Below the pieces are notes generated by a model. That model saw only the letters and a list, made by a program, of their open reading frames with translations. It ran no database searches and had not been told where the DNA came from. Positions 11,903-44,674 of a stretch of DNA of 64,000 nt are shown here, one piece after another; the first letter of the stretch is position 1, and each line of letters starts with the position of its first letter. Where the stretch lies: contig NC_092094.1 of assembly GCF_045679555.1 (NCBI RefSeq), forward strand, positions 33,992,430 to 34,056,429. The letters are read 5' to 3'. Source of the DNA: Salvelinus alpinus. Its lineage: Eukaryota; Chordata; Actinopteri; Salmoniformes; Salmonidae. The position numbers and the translations under genes are program-made.

Positions 11903-14538
11903 TTTCATAGCTCCCAACAAGGAGACTAACCAGTGGATCGTTTCTAGAAATAAAACTTTCATATAAACAATGCACAATTTAATAATTATTTTCAGTGTTT
12001 GTGTGCAAGCCTGTACAGGGCAGGGTATATTCTCACTGCTGTTGAGCATTTCTTACATGCCAAGCATCTCTTCAACTTTTATCTCAACTGAAGAGGTCTC
12101 TCATATTAAGGGATAGTAAATCTGTAAAACTCTCAAAAACATTACTCATGCACTTTGCATTCTGTGGTAAACTTATGCTCTCAGGCAAAGTTCTGAAATT
12201 CACCTGCAAGCGCTAGCTACTACGGTCAGTGGCAGACTTACCATTTAGTCAATTGCTTGCGGGCCTCACATCAGGGGGACTTGTGAATAAAAATAAAAAA
12301 ATTACTCGGTCGGGTCTCAATTTACCGTTGGGAGTTACCTTAAGAAGTACACCCCAATTGTGTATGCATCAACCTGTAGAGTAGCCTAATTAATTACACA
12401 GCATATTATATTTGAGTCCAGAGTTTAGGACAACTGGTGACTTTAGTATGGGAAATGTGTCCAATAAATTCCAATAATTTGTTATCGGTAGGGTGAAGTC
12501 CTGAAATGCTTTAGGAGGAAATTACAGTAGGCTATCTATTTTCATTCCGCCGCTCAGGGCGCTTCGGTGGCGCAACAGTGGATTAATGATGCTTTTGTTT
12601 GGGCTAATGATGTGTATCAGCAGCCCAGCCTCACATTCAATTCGCGCATAGTATCAGATACAGCTAGCCTATTTAAATGGATGATTGTGGGATGTAGATT
12701 TGTAAACTACCTGTATAATTATCTGATAAAAGGGAAGTTATTTTCTGTGTGACTCCTTTTTTTAAACTTTATTCTAGACATTGCCTTTTATACGCAAATA
12801 AATACATAAATACGCAAAACATGTCAAGTGAATTATGAATGTGTATTAGGCCTAAATAAGGTTTAAATTGCGATTAATTTGATTAGGCCTGTATCTCAAA
12901 CACGTTATATGCTTTGTTTCTAAAATATCTGAGTTTTTATCCACGATAATGAAATATTTCCAGACAAATAATTAGGTGGAGTATAATGGCAGGAAACCTG
13001 GATTTATTGGTCAGTAGGCTACTGGATGCATAGCAATTATTGACATAATTGACATAGCAAGATAGAGTATAGACTTAATGGCTTTTTGATTTGATGCCAG
13101 ACGTCACAGAGAGGCCTACTATGTTTCTTTCAATTGCCGTTTCATGTCGTGATAAATAGATTATACTGCTATTGCATCCTCTGTTCAGAAAGTTCATCCT
13201 CGACAATAAATTGTTGATGTCTAGTTGGCTATATGTCAGTCGTAGGCAAGCTTGACGTACTCCATGTCCAGAGGCTATTCCTATCCGGGATTCCGGCTGA
13301 AATGAAAATAAACCCAAGACACTCCAGAAAGCGTTCTCAGGGTGAGAGTCCCCTTTAGCACTGACTCCAGCGACAGAGAGGTGGGTTTGTTGTGGTTCCG
13401 TTCAATGTATCGTTTGCAGGTGATGCCAAGCATAGATAAGGAGCCGCCTAGCCCTGTCTTCTGTCTAGACTTGTGACTTTACAAGTGAAACTGGAATGAT
13501 CATATCGCAAATCCATATGTGGAGGCCCATTCAATAAACAAATTGTTCTCCGTAGTGATTAGCAGGCCTCAAATGCTTGAATTTGACCCGAATATGATGC
13601 TGCTCCTTTATCCATTTTGAATAGCCAATACAATTAAAATGACAAGCCTACAAATTGGTTTGGTCTAACAACCCTAGCCATTTCCGGAAATAGTGTCCTC
13701 TAAACTGACATCAAATCAGTGATTTCTTTTGAGTGGTTCGAAATTAATTTGAGATTATATTGGCCTATTATAAATCGCAGACGTTTTTTATCCCAAAAGC
13801 GACATAATTTAAATTAGGCCTAAACCTACCATAAAGTGCTGAAATAGCCGTTTCATAAATACATAAAGTGATTTATTTTGTCAATTGAAATTTCGGTGAA
13901 TATTTTAATGAATTACTGCAGAGATTTCGCATGCAGTTCATTAAACATGAAACAATTAATATGGGTTTATTAAGATTACCTGTCTTTCCTCACAATAAAT
14001 AACAATAACTTAATTTTTCTTAAAAGGCTCAAACAATTTGTATCTCATCCACTTAATTACAATATTTTACAAGACTTGATATTCATAATCTCTAGAAATC
14101 ATGCACATCTATACAGAGACATGGGGCTCCATATGATCCCAACCCAGCAAAGGAAATTTAGATGAAACTACAATGATGGCCGTGTTGGCCACTATGGATA
14201 ACGTTCTGATATGTTCATTATAAGTTAGCGGCTCATAATAAAGTTGAATGTTTGTAGATATAATCCTCACGTATGTCCAACCATGTAGGATCCGAGGCTC
14301 AGACTCTGCTGTAGTTATAGGCCTTGGTTCGCACACTGGTACCTTGAAATTCATCTGATCCTGAACAATGCTGTGGACAGGTCCATCCGTGAAAAATTGG
14401 TATCCTCGTAGACAATTCCAACGTTATTGTTCGTTAAATAAGATAAAATAAGTTTCCTATCCATGCTGTGAGCTGGCCAGTTCTCATGCAGGACACGCGG
14501 GAGCATGCTGGGGTTCGAAGCGACCTGTTGGGCTGGTC
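11903..14538. other. ISL2 3' flank and probable 3' UTR
   Basis: AT-rich, mostly unique-looking sequence. No coding segment or transposon end was recognised. The ISL2 3' UTR should occupy the upper part (below 14539 on the minus strand). Minus-strand AATAAA candidates exist, for example the complement TTTATT near 13968, but the true cleavage site cannot be chosen by eye. Confidence 0.4.
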
Positions 14539-17500
14539 TCACGTGTCCACCGGACTCGCTACCATGCTGTTCGGGGTGTCCGGCAACTGCGACGACAAGG
14601 AGGTCACATCACTGCCGGAGGAGTTACCCATGGAGCCCGATTCAGAAAAAGACACCTGCGATGAAAACAGGTGTTTAATTAGCGTAGTTTCCTAACCAAT
14701 ATTGCAACAAAAAATGTTTTATTGCATAGCCTATTAATATGGACCCTAAAGCCGATGCCACACGAAGCAATCTGGACGCAATGTATGTTGCTCCGTGTGT
14801 CTAAATTGCATTGCATAACAAAACAGAAATCAATCATATTTCATGCAACTGATTGTATGCAATGTCCAATCAGTGAGCAGAACTCATATCGTTCAGTTCC
14901 GGACTCCAACCAGTTGTCGTGTCAACACAGCTGTCAGTGTTGCTGCAAACCGAGACAGAAAATACATGCCAAATGGGGAATGTATAAGAAATTCTAGACA
15001 TAATGGCTAGTCATGTGTTATGTACATGGTCTGGCAGACAATACATGTCATTTCAGAAGTGAACCCAGACCATTCTCTGTCCAGTTTCAACTGAAATTGT
15101 TCAAAATGTACTGCACTGGCTAGTTAGCTAGCTTAGCTTATCCCTAGCTTGGTTAGCTAGCTAAATTAGCTATATTGTTAAAACATGGTTGGCAACATTT
15201 TGGCTAGTTAGCCAAATTGTACAGATAGCAGTTTGTCTATATCGATGCTGTTATAATTACCAAACAAATAAATGAAACCGTGATGTATGAAAGGATTGGA
15301 TGTTGCATGCAATTTCAATAGCGTCTGAATTGCTTCGTGTATCAGCAAAGTTGCTTTAGAAGATATCGCTTGTAGCTTGCATTGACTTGCTTAGTTAAAT
15401 AAAGTTTTTTTTAACACATAAAAAAGGGATTTGCAACAGAAAATGCGTCCAAATTGCTTCGTGTGATACAAATATTATTTAGGCCTATAAGAATATGTAT
15501 AGCCTATTATAGCCCAGAATGTAAATCGATCAGCATTCCAATTTAATGTTTAAAAGCATATATTTATTATTTAGAATTGTATTGAGTGAATAAAGCATCA
15601 GTGTCTAATCTGAATTGAGATTCAGAGATCGAGTGGATGGTGTTCAGCTCCGTGAATAAACATTCATTTATTTCAAAATTATTGTGTGTGTGCCTAGAGT
15701 GTGCAGCTCTCTTTTTCAAGTGGGTGCCTACCAACTGCTGGAAGGCGGGCTGGTCCAGATCACTCTGTAAGGCGAACTCGCTCAGGGCCTTCCATGGGGG
15801 CTGGTAAGTCTGCACCTCTACTGGGTTCCCTTGGACCGTGTTGTCGTGTCGAATTGGACTGCCTGCCACCAGAGGCGTACCCGTCAGCCCCTGAAGATTC
15901 TACAGAGAAAACGAAAATGTATCACAACAAACATCTCACCAGCATCTGGTTGTCTCAACATTTAAAGTGCAATATGCATGCATTGCATTCAACATTTTGG
16001 CACGCGTCATTAAATTACACTTTTATTTTTAGAAGACCGGAATGTTTATGTTGCATTGGAATGTCTCAATAAGCTCACCGTTTTATCGCTGTGATGCTGT
16101 TGTTGAAGTTGCTTCATGAATATCGATCTCTTCTTGTCTTTACAACGTTTGTTCTGGAACCAAACTCTGATGACCCTTGGGCTAAGTCCGGTCATCTCGA
16201 CCAATTGTTCTTTCATAAGTGCGTCTGGTCTTGGGTTGGCATTGTAACAGGTCCGAAGAGTATGGAGCTGCTTCTCGTTTAATACTGTTCGCACCCGAGT
16301 GGTCTTCTCAGACTGCTTGTGGACGTGGTTCCGATGAGGAGGCTGTCGAACGGACACAGGATCTGTGGGACAAATATTCAAAAGGAAATACATTTGAAAA
16401 TTGAATTTCTACTGACTGATTCAAATTTAGAAATTAATCGTAAGGAAACATGGCTGATGATAACCTTCTTCTCCCTATTCTGCTAATAATAGGCTAAGGA
16501 TGATACATGTCATTTCGTGATAGACTAATTAATAAGATGCTTTGTTAAACTTTAATTAAACCTATAGGCTATATACGTTTGCATCTCCTTGCAAATAGGC
16601 TAGTAACTTCCCCAAAAATGTATTACATTAAAAGAACATTAATTATTTTTATGTTGTAGAATTAGTCCTATGTTTTGATCGAGGTCTTCTCTTCTGTCTT
16701 TTTCTAACTTCACACCTACAAACTCTAAACGTTCAGTAGGTCTATATAGGCTAAATTACCACAAATATATCGACCATTGCAGAAAGTCTAAATGTTACCT
16801 TATTGACTAAAATAATTTTAGTCTAATAACTTAAACAACTTAATAGATACAAACAGCACCCAATAGGCTGTACTTTGTTTAGTCTACCAATGAGTGTAAT
16901 TTAATAAACTAGTAGGCTTAAAAGTCTGAAAACTTGCTCAATAAAAGGACAATTTTACAGACAAGAATAATTCCTATTATTATCCTATTATTATGTTATA
17001 TCCTTTAGTTGTTATTAACATTATACTCTCGCGATTATTATTAGCACCAATATTATTTTACTGACCTGCAATATGAAGAGACCTGGAGTGAATAATTCCC
17101 GGACTGAGGGGACTTCCCGCTGAGGCCCGTTCCATCAGTAAACCATGATCAGCTCGACACAGCAGCTCCTCGTCCCGCAGAGAGAACTCATCCCCCGGCA
17201 GGAGATGCCTGCTGCACACGGAGCACCTAAAACACTCCATGTGGTACACGTTGTCACGAGCTCTCATCACTAGATCGCTGCTGCAGAAGCCAATGTTACA
17301 GTTTGCACATTTAATCCCAAATAATCTGAAAAGGACATAGGAATATTGGTCTTAATATGTTATAATGCATGGGCCTATAGCAGGAATGACTTCACGCATC
17401 CTTGCCTGGTTTTAATGTCTATGATCCTGGCTGAGTAACTCAAATGTATTTCAAGGATATAGCCATCAGCAACAAAAAATCATCAAAACAGTTTGGGAAT

Positions 17501-18423
17501 TCATATTGTACCTACTAGGCCTATATATTACACACGTTTCGTTCCAAGCATAAAACATTAGACTCAAATCATCATAAAAACATGCTTACGATAAAACAAC
17601 CTTTTTAATTTAATTTTTACAAAATTAACCAGAAACTTTGACTAGCCTGTATGCTATTGTCTCTCATATAGATCATTTGTTTTGCATTAATGTCAACAAG
17701 CTTCTCATACAGTTCCACTTTCTTGTACAGTAACTAAATCAAATCACAATTTTGGCATTTGGAAATTCAAAAGCTCTGAAATCATGTTAGTGAGGAAAGT
17801 TAGTCAACTCCTACCTTACATAATCTCTTTTGCAGTATGTCTTGCCATCTCGGACGAAGCAAGTGCACGTCTCATCCAGGTACTGACTGCATTCCGCGCA
17901 CTTCAGACACGCAGCATGCCACTCCAGGTCCGGGGCGACCCGCAGGATGTACTGGTCGTGGATCTGACTCCCACAGCCCACACACATTGCGATTCCAGAC
18001 TTCTCTGTGGAATGCACATTGTATATTTATGCTACCACCACGTACACCCATGTAATCCCCCTGACATACTCGCTAAATACTCTGTCAATACATCTTGTCC
18101 TGTTCTGTCATCCTTGTCATTTCCAGAATGAAGGGCCGTAGCCTACGCTTAAAACTGACCACAGACCTCTACTAAGATGTATTCATATCACCATTACCAA
18201 CAATAAAGGCCTTGCTTTCGATTCACTGGGTCTGTTTAACGCTAAACATATGCATAGGATTGTACGTACAATGTTCCAATAGTAGGCCAATATTATTAAT
18301 TATCAAATCAATCATAAATGTGCCTGGGTCAAAGTAAAAAAAGAGAGACACAAATGTTTACTTACTTTTGGAATGATCCCCCATATCACCCAAGAAAGAA
18401 GAATTGAATATAATATCCACCAT
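14539..18423 (-). CDS. isl2: ISL2, LIM-homeodomain transcription factor (complete, six exons)
   Basis: Islet-2 is a nuclear LIM-homeodomain factor of motor and sensory neurons. Coding exons on the minus strand are 18366-18423, 17815-18004, 17066-17325, 16079-16362, 15732-15899 and 14539-14655. All introns are GT-AG and phases fit, giving 358 aa. The start MVDIIFN with MGDHSK is the ISL2 (not ISL1) N-terminus. LIM1 begins at [16 protein letters not shown] and LIM2 at [12 protein letters not shown]. The homeodomain contains [20 protein letters not shown] and ends [15 protein letters not shown]. The LHX-binding domain contains [19 protein letters not shown]. The protein ends [14 protein letters not shown] at 14541-14539. 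No inactivating change was seen. Human ISL2 is of nearly equal length. Which salmonid paralogue this is cannot be told. Confidence 0.97.
14759..15465. mobile_element. Non-autonomous TIR element in ISL2 intron 5
   Basis: CACACGAAGCAATCTGGACG at 14759 and the complement of GCGTCCAAATTGCTTCGTGTG at 15445-15465 form a 22-bp terminal inverted repeat with one mismatch. A related partial motif (TTGCTTCGTGTATC) lies inside near 15330. No transposase or clear target duplication is visible, so the superfamily is open. Confidence 0.65.
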
Positions 18424-18610
18424 ACAGGAGGGATAGTGCAGGCCGATAGCTGTAGAAATGGAGTGGGAGACTGCCCCGTCCCGTTCCTGGCTGACAACTT
18501 CTATTCCTCGAGTGAGAGGTGGGAAGAGAGCAATGTCACACGCGTATAGTGACGTCACATGCAAACCTGGACCTCTGTGCGTTTGGGGAGGGGTAAATTA
18601 TGCAAAGTCT
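18424..18610 (-). promoter_or_regulatory. isl2: ISL2 5' UTR/promoter with CRE palindrome
   Basis: A perfect CRE, TGACGTCA, lies at 18550-18557, about 127 bp upstream of the ISL2 ATG on the minus strand. An ATGCAAA octamer-like site overlaps at 18559-18565, and an AT-rich GCATAATTTAC stretch (minus strand) is near 18594-18604. Factor binding is inferred from consensus only. Confidence 0.45.
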
Positions 18611-20270
18611 TTGACTATGAAACAATAGTAGATCAACATTGACCCCCTCCATTTGTTTTTTTCCAAGCCAGCGTTTGCTTTTTTTGTTTGAAAATAATGA
18701 AAGTGGAAGAAAGTTCTAAAGGTAATTAAAAGCCATTAGAAAATGAAATGTAATTTTGTATTTTTGAAAATACTATTTTTGCATGATAAGACACATTTAA
18801 AAAAACTAAAAACATTTTATTTTCTCAACAGAAATTTAATTTCACACATATGTTGAGTGAAAAGTGAAACTTTATTGTTATGATTATGCTTCTAAACCTA
18901 TTATTGTGATAATGATTATGGTGTTGATGATTATTTATAATATTCTTAATATTATTCTTTTTATTAATATTCTTTTTTCCTGGTGACAATACATTATTTA
19001 AAAAAATATGCATTGCAAAATCATATTGAAAGCCTTGGTTTCAAAGGGTAAGATAAGAATAGAGACCTCATAGAGGACTATGAGAGTGTTCTATGAGTGA
19101 GCCCTCTACTGGAAAATGAGCAGAAAGGTCCTTTTGGAGCAGAAAGGACAATTTTGTTGTTTATGTTTTGAATAACAGCTACATTATTTCGTCAATATTA
19201 TTATGTAGTCAAATTATAAAAAGCTAACAAAATCCATCCATAATAGTAAATGGCGAAGCTATTTTGACATGCATTTCCTGAACTAACTACTCAAATAACT
19301 GTTTCCATTCTGCAATATTGTATAATCCTAATTCAAATTCGATTTGTATTGTCCGAATATATAAATCAATGAATCTTTAGATACCGTTTTCAGTACGTTT
19401 TAAGACAGGTTTTGAAATGGAAAATCCATAAATTTTTGTGCATGTGCAATAAATAAATACATTATCGCAAAGAAATGCATGATATCAGATTACCTACCGG
19501 TTTATTTGTTCAAGATGTCTTTATTCAAAAAGGCACGTGGCAACATCAACCTTCTCCTGAAAATCAAACTGCGACCGTGTCTTGAACCTCACCTTTGACA
19601 TTGACCCTCACCCCAGATACAAATACAGATACAAATTATTTTAAGTTACAAATCGTAATTAGGATTAAGGGATGTTGATGTCGTCCAGACAACAATGAAT
19701 CCCAAAAAAAGCTACATATTTTTTTTCTTTGAAGCATTCTTCGAGTTTGATTCCAAAGCCGTTTAAAGAAATCAACATTTAGCATAAAAGTTGCACTAGA
19801 AATGGATAGGCCATAAGCAAATGTTAACCAATCATTATGATTGCCCTAATCGAATAAATGCTTTATATTTCAACGCAATTGCATTTATAGACATATAGGC
19901 CAGTTATTCACTAAACAAAACTCAAAAATTGAATAGGCTATATGGAATAAATTGTAATTCAAACCGCAAATCTGTCTAATTTGAGTTGGCAATGCATAAC
20001 TAATGTTTATGAAAATCGTAATTTTGTTTTGTGAATGGCTGCTTAATCTTTATTTGTTACATGTTCATGATTGACATCCATCCCACCCTGAGACGTTTAA
20101 ATAAAACGTCTTCATAGGCTGCCTATTTTTTAAAATGTATAATTTATTTAATTATCCATTTGGACTAGATAGTTTAAAAGTCTAATTCCTACAATCATTT
20201 ATACATTTATTCATCACGATCTAGACATGTCCCAAGACTGCAATCAAACAATCAAGACACACAGCCCACT
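18611..20270. other. ISL2-ETFA intergenic sequence, left part
   Basis: Strongly AT-rich with runs of T and A. No open coding segment, transposon end or RNA gene was recognised. Because ISL2 and ETFA diverge from here, enhancers are plausible, but nothing in the sequence alone proves one. Confidence 0.4.
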
Positions 20271-20512
20271 GGGCAGAGACATCAGTTGAAGGTCTAGTTT
20301 GGATTTACATTTGCTGAGTTGTCAACTAACGTGACTTCAACGTGAAATCAACAAAACAAATGTCACCATGTCGTTGGATTTAGGTTAAAAGTTTGGTGGA
20401 AAAAAAGCAAATCCTATCAGTTTTCAATGTTGACTCAACTTCATCACACATATTTATTTGGTTTAAACGATGTGGAAACAACGTTGATTCACTTTTTTTT
20501 TTACCAGTGGGC
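20271..20512. mobile_element. Teleost MITE with CCCACTGGGC-type ends
   Basis: The left end is CCCACTGGGCAGAGACATCA and the right end TTTACCAGTGGGCA is its degenerate complement. The body contains GAGTTGTCAACTAACGTGAC and CCATGTCGTTGGATTTAGGT, which I recognise as a very common teleost non-autonomous DNA element. It has no coding capacity. Confidence 0.75.
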
Positions 20513-21134
20513 ATGAAAAATTGCTTACAGTTTAAGATCTAAGATAAGACTAAGCTTTTGCCTGGGTGAAAATGTCTCCCTTATTGCACTTACCCAGTAA
20601 ACATGTACACATTGGCACGATGTGGGCTCAATGTGGGCTCAAATATTGGCCCCATGTAGGCTGCCAACATTGGCCTCTGCGCCTTTGCTATTTAATAGGA
20701 ATTTATATATTTATTGTTTATTTCTGACACTTAATTCAATGCATACATTGTATACTGTTCAATCGTTTTAGGTATTCAGGGAACATGATACGTTGTATAA
20801 GAAATACAGCCAAGTTGTTGAATGTGAGGCTATCATACATATGCCTATAATTTATATACCATAAGTAATAGACCTACATAGTTTTTCATATGTCACATGC
20901 ACGTATTTAAGTATTTTTTAAATACTTCATCATTGTACAAGATTAAACAAAACTGGGCATCACACAACAGAACCCTTAAATTGGAAGTGGAATGACACTC
21001 AGTAATGGTTGCAAAAAAAGGACTATGTGCAAACCACGGCCCCCAAATATTCTAATGAGCCACCGCCTTCAGCTGGGCTTGGTATGGGCTAGCCGGTGCT
21101 GCAGAGGAGGCTGGTGGGAGGAGCTGGTCTAGGG

Positions 21135-21308
21135 CAGGGTTTCCCAAACTTGGTCCTGGGGCCCCCACTGGGTACATGTTTAGTTTTTTTCCCTAGCACT
21201 ATCAAAACTTGATGATGAGTTGGTTATTTAAATAAGCTGTGTAATGCTAGGGCAAAAACCAAAATGTGCACGCAGGGGGTGCCCCAGGACCCAGTTTGGG
21301 AAACCCTG
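21135..21308. mobile_element. Short hAT-like MITE with near-perfect 8-bp target duplication
   Basis: The ends CAGGGTTTCCCAAACTTGGT and the complement of CCAGTTTGGGAAACCCTG form the TIR. The flanks are GTCTAGGG (21127-21134) and TTCTAGGG (21309-21316), an 8-bp duplication with one mismatch, typical of hAT elements. Length 174 bp, non-coding. Confidence 0.8.
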
Positions 21309-21316
21309 TTCTAGGG

Positions 21317-21560
21317 CAGGGATGGGCAACTTTGATGGGGATGGGGGCCACAAAAAAAAAACTCATTATAAGGGGCTGCAGTGGCTTGCAGGTCTATCTA
21401 CCCATATCCATACCCACACATGCAGTCAGAGCTGACCCTAGCCTTTTTGGTGCCCTAAGCAAAATATTATCTGGCCTCCTGGTGGCCTGTGTTGGGCTTG
21501 TTGTGGGCTAGCCCATGCTGGGCTAGTGTGGGCTTGGTGTGACCTTGGTGTGTGCTAGCC
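21317..21560. repeat. Second repeat fragment next to the hAT MITE
   Basis: It begins CAGGGATGGGCAACTTTGAT and continues through GGGGCCACAAAAAA and GACCCTAGCCTTTTTGGTGC, which I recognise as a dispersed fish repeat related to hAT elements. The right end is unclear. GGGCTAGC and GGGCTTG motifs repeat irregularly near 21490-21560. Confidence 0.45.
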
Positions 21561-22177
21561 CGTGCTCACCTTGCCCACCATATACCCATGAGGCCAATGG
21601 GGTCATGGTTGCTGGGCATGGTCTAGGCTACTACGGATTGGTTACATCTCTCCAACCTACATGTATGGCAAAAGTAATTTATGGCAAAGCAAGAACTGGC
21701 CCCGAACCAGTTATCACATTTTATTTGGTGTGCATCGTCTTGCCCGGTTCAATGTCGGTCCCTTTACTCTTCTCATAGCCACATAGGCTACTAATTTAAA
21801 TTAGTATATTTACAGATCTGGATTAAATGGATATGCATAATGATTTTGTTGGTGACAATAGTAGGCCTATCTAGTTTTCCCTGTTGTTAACACCCACCTA
21901 CCCAGTCATCATGGACCCGAAGGCTACAGGGTAGGACGGTCATCACTATCTTCTATAGACACAAAGTCATTTGTACAATTTATCTTCATAAAATGTGATT
22001 TTAAACCTAACCTTAACCTCACTAATAACTTTATGCGTAACCCTAACCTTAAATTAAGACCAAAAATAAGCTGTTGAATCTGACTTTGTTACTGTGGAAT
22101 CTGACTTTGTGGCCATGGAAGCTACTAGTGGAGACCGTGGTCTCTGAAATAAAATTGTATTCTGCTCCCACCTAAAA

Positions 22178-22287
22178 CGGAAGTGATTTTAGTCCATCCA
22201 TAGTTTTGTCTCGCGAGAACATTCTACAGCTGTCAGAGTTCGTTCTAGGAAAGTAGCATTTGGCAACATCGAATAGAAGGGTCCAAG
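22178..22287 (+). promoter_or_regulatory. etfa: ETFA promoter: ETS/GABP site and TCTCGCGAGA element
   Basis: CGGAAGTG at 22178-22185 is a consensus ETS/GABPA (NRF-2) site, common in nuclear genes for mitochondrial proteins. The palindrome TCTCGCGAGA at 22209-22218 is a known core element of TATA-less housekeeping promoters. They lie 110 and 79 bp upstream of the ATG at 22288, and no TATA box is seen. Both matches are exact; their use here is inferred. Confidence 0.7.
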
Positions 22288-31769
<9,482 letters not shown>

Positions 31770-32090
31770 GCCAAAATTCAGCTCAGCAGCCGTACCGTCA
31801 CTACCTGGGTACCAAGACCACATGGTTACAACTCTCCTACAATCTCTGCCTTAAACGTTTCTGGAGCTACTTTTCTGGGAACACTAATAATGTTATCATC
31901 CTTCTTCCTAAATGGAAACAGAACAACACTGTTTATAAACCGGACATCTGTTTTTATTGACGTAGCTATGATAATGCCACAAATAACGTTTTGCTTACCT
32001 GGCGTAGGTGATATTTTTGTTCCCTGTTAATGCATATTTTGTAACATGTATTTAACGTAGCGTCACAATAAAGGCAATCTTCAGGAAGTT
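31770..32090 (+). other. etfa: ETFA 3' UTR
   Basis: It follows the TGA at 31767-31769. An AATAAA at 32067-32072 followed by GGCAATCTTCAGG is the first good polyadenylation signal, giving a UTR of about 320 nt. Confidence 0.7.
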
Positions 32091-33149
32091 TAAACCTGCC
32101 TCACTAATGCACTTTTATTAATGTGTCGTCCCCCAAAAGGTCTTGGTATCAATGATAAAACTGACTGTAAATGACTGTTCTTTTACCATGTTTGCCTTTT
32201 AATTGCTTTTACTCTGCACTGACTTCCCTTCATGATCAATTTACAAAATGGCTGTTGACATTTAAGTGCACGGATTAGATTGCCATGTCTAAAAGCAGAT
32301 ATTTTTAAAGGTCCATGCTATAATACTTTTTCTTCTGACCAACACTTTACATAACATCTTCAATTACAAATCCCTTGGTAGCTGATTTGGTAGCTGAAAC
32401 ATCCCTCAATTGCTCAATTGTCTGGCTTAAAAATATTTTGTCATATCATTTGAATACAAACTTTAGCATTGATAATGTAGAAAGACAAAGGTAAGAAATA
32501 AGCTGAGAACACAGCTCAACACATTAGAACATAGATCAAATGTACCCTGCATTAGTCCGATCAGAGAGGACTGTACTTAATGTTGAGGTCGAGAAACTCC
32601 AGGTTGACTTTCAGTATGGTTTGTTTATAAAATGTCTGATTAGTGTGGCTCATGACATCATAATATGATAGCCAATTAGTAGTTGTTTTGTGATCAGTCT
32701 AGTGTCTCCAATCCCTAAGCAAGTATATCAGACAAACAAACCACCCAGTTCCACCCACACACACCCAGCCCCATCGCTAAATTATATCACATTCAAAAGC
32801 ATCAGCGCCAGTCACATTTCTGCTGAGCCCTGCTACCTCAGAGCTTGGGCTAATGCCCTAATGCTGGTTTCTTTTGGTGACTCCATATACTCATTTGTGG
32901 CAATTCCTGATAGATGTTCTGTGCCTGCTCACTAAAGCATGTTTCCCTGTCCTCAATGGACGATGGGCTGTGCTGGCAGAGCTGCCATTCACAGTCCCAA
33001 GGTGCTTTTGGCAATGAGGAAGATGGCTGTATGCCAGTGGAGGATGCCTCTGAGTTCATGTCTTTAGTTTTAGTCAGTGAGTTTCAGGAGGGTCTTTGAG
33101 GAGTGAGTCAATGCTGGCTAAGAGATACAATACCCCGTGTAGCCCTTTC
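32091..33149 (-). other. Convergent intergenic stretch and TMEM266 3' UTR
   Basis: ETFA and TMEM266 converge here. The TMEM266 3' UTR must begin just below 33150. No coding segment or repeat was recognised, and the minus-strand polyadenylation signal could not be fixed by eye. Confidence 0.4.
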
Positions 33150-44446
<11,297 letters not shown>

Positions 44447-44454
44447 CTGACACC

Positions 44455-44481
44455 GGGGGGGTGGGGGGGTGGGGGGGGGGG
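44455..44481 (+). repeat. G-run with G-quadruplex potential beside an exon
   Basis: Runs of seven or more G separated by single T bases begin nine bases beyond the exon edge at 44446. On the minus strand they form a C-rich acceptor tract. Confidence 0.8.
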
Positions 44482-44674
44482 ATGCAGAAACAAAGCTGAA
44501 TGTCATGATATGCAAATCAGAGATGGAAATGTATTCAATTGTATTAGTTCTCTTTGAAACCTCTATGGTGGAGTCGTTGAGAAGTGCTTTCTACCATGTG
44601 TTCGACCAGCAGAAGGCAGCGTTCCAATCAGGCACAAATACATACAAAACACATTCGCACACATTTTTTTGACA

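Noticed and set aside
15567-15731. Extension of ISL2 exon 5 as a readthrough C-terminus
   Set aside because: The donor GTAGGC after the codons for FQQL joins in phase to exon 6 ([17 protein letters not shown]), the conserved ISL2 ending, so the extension is intron.
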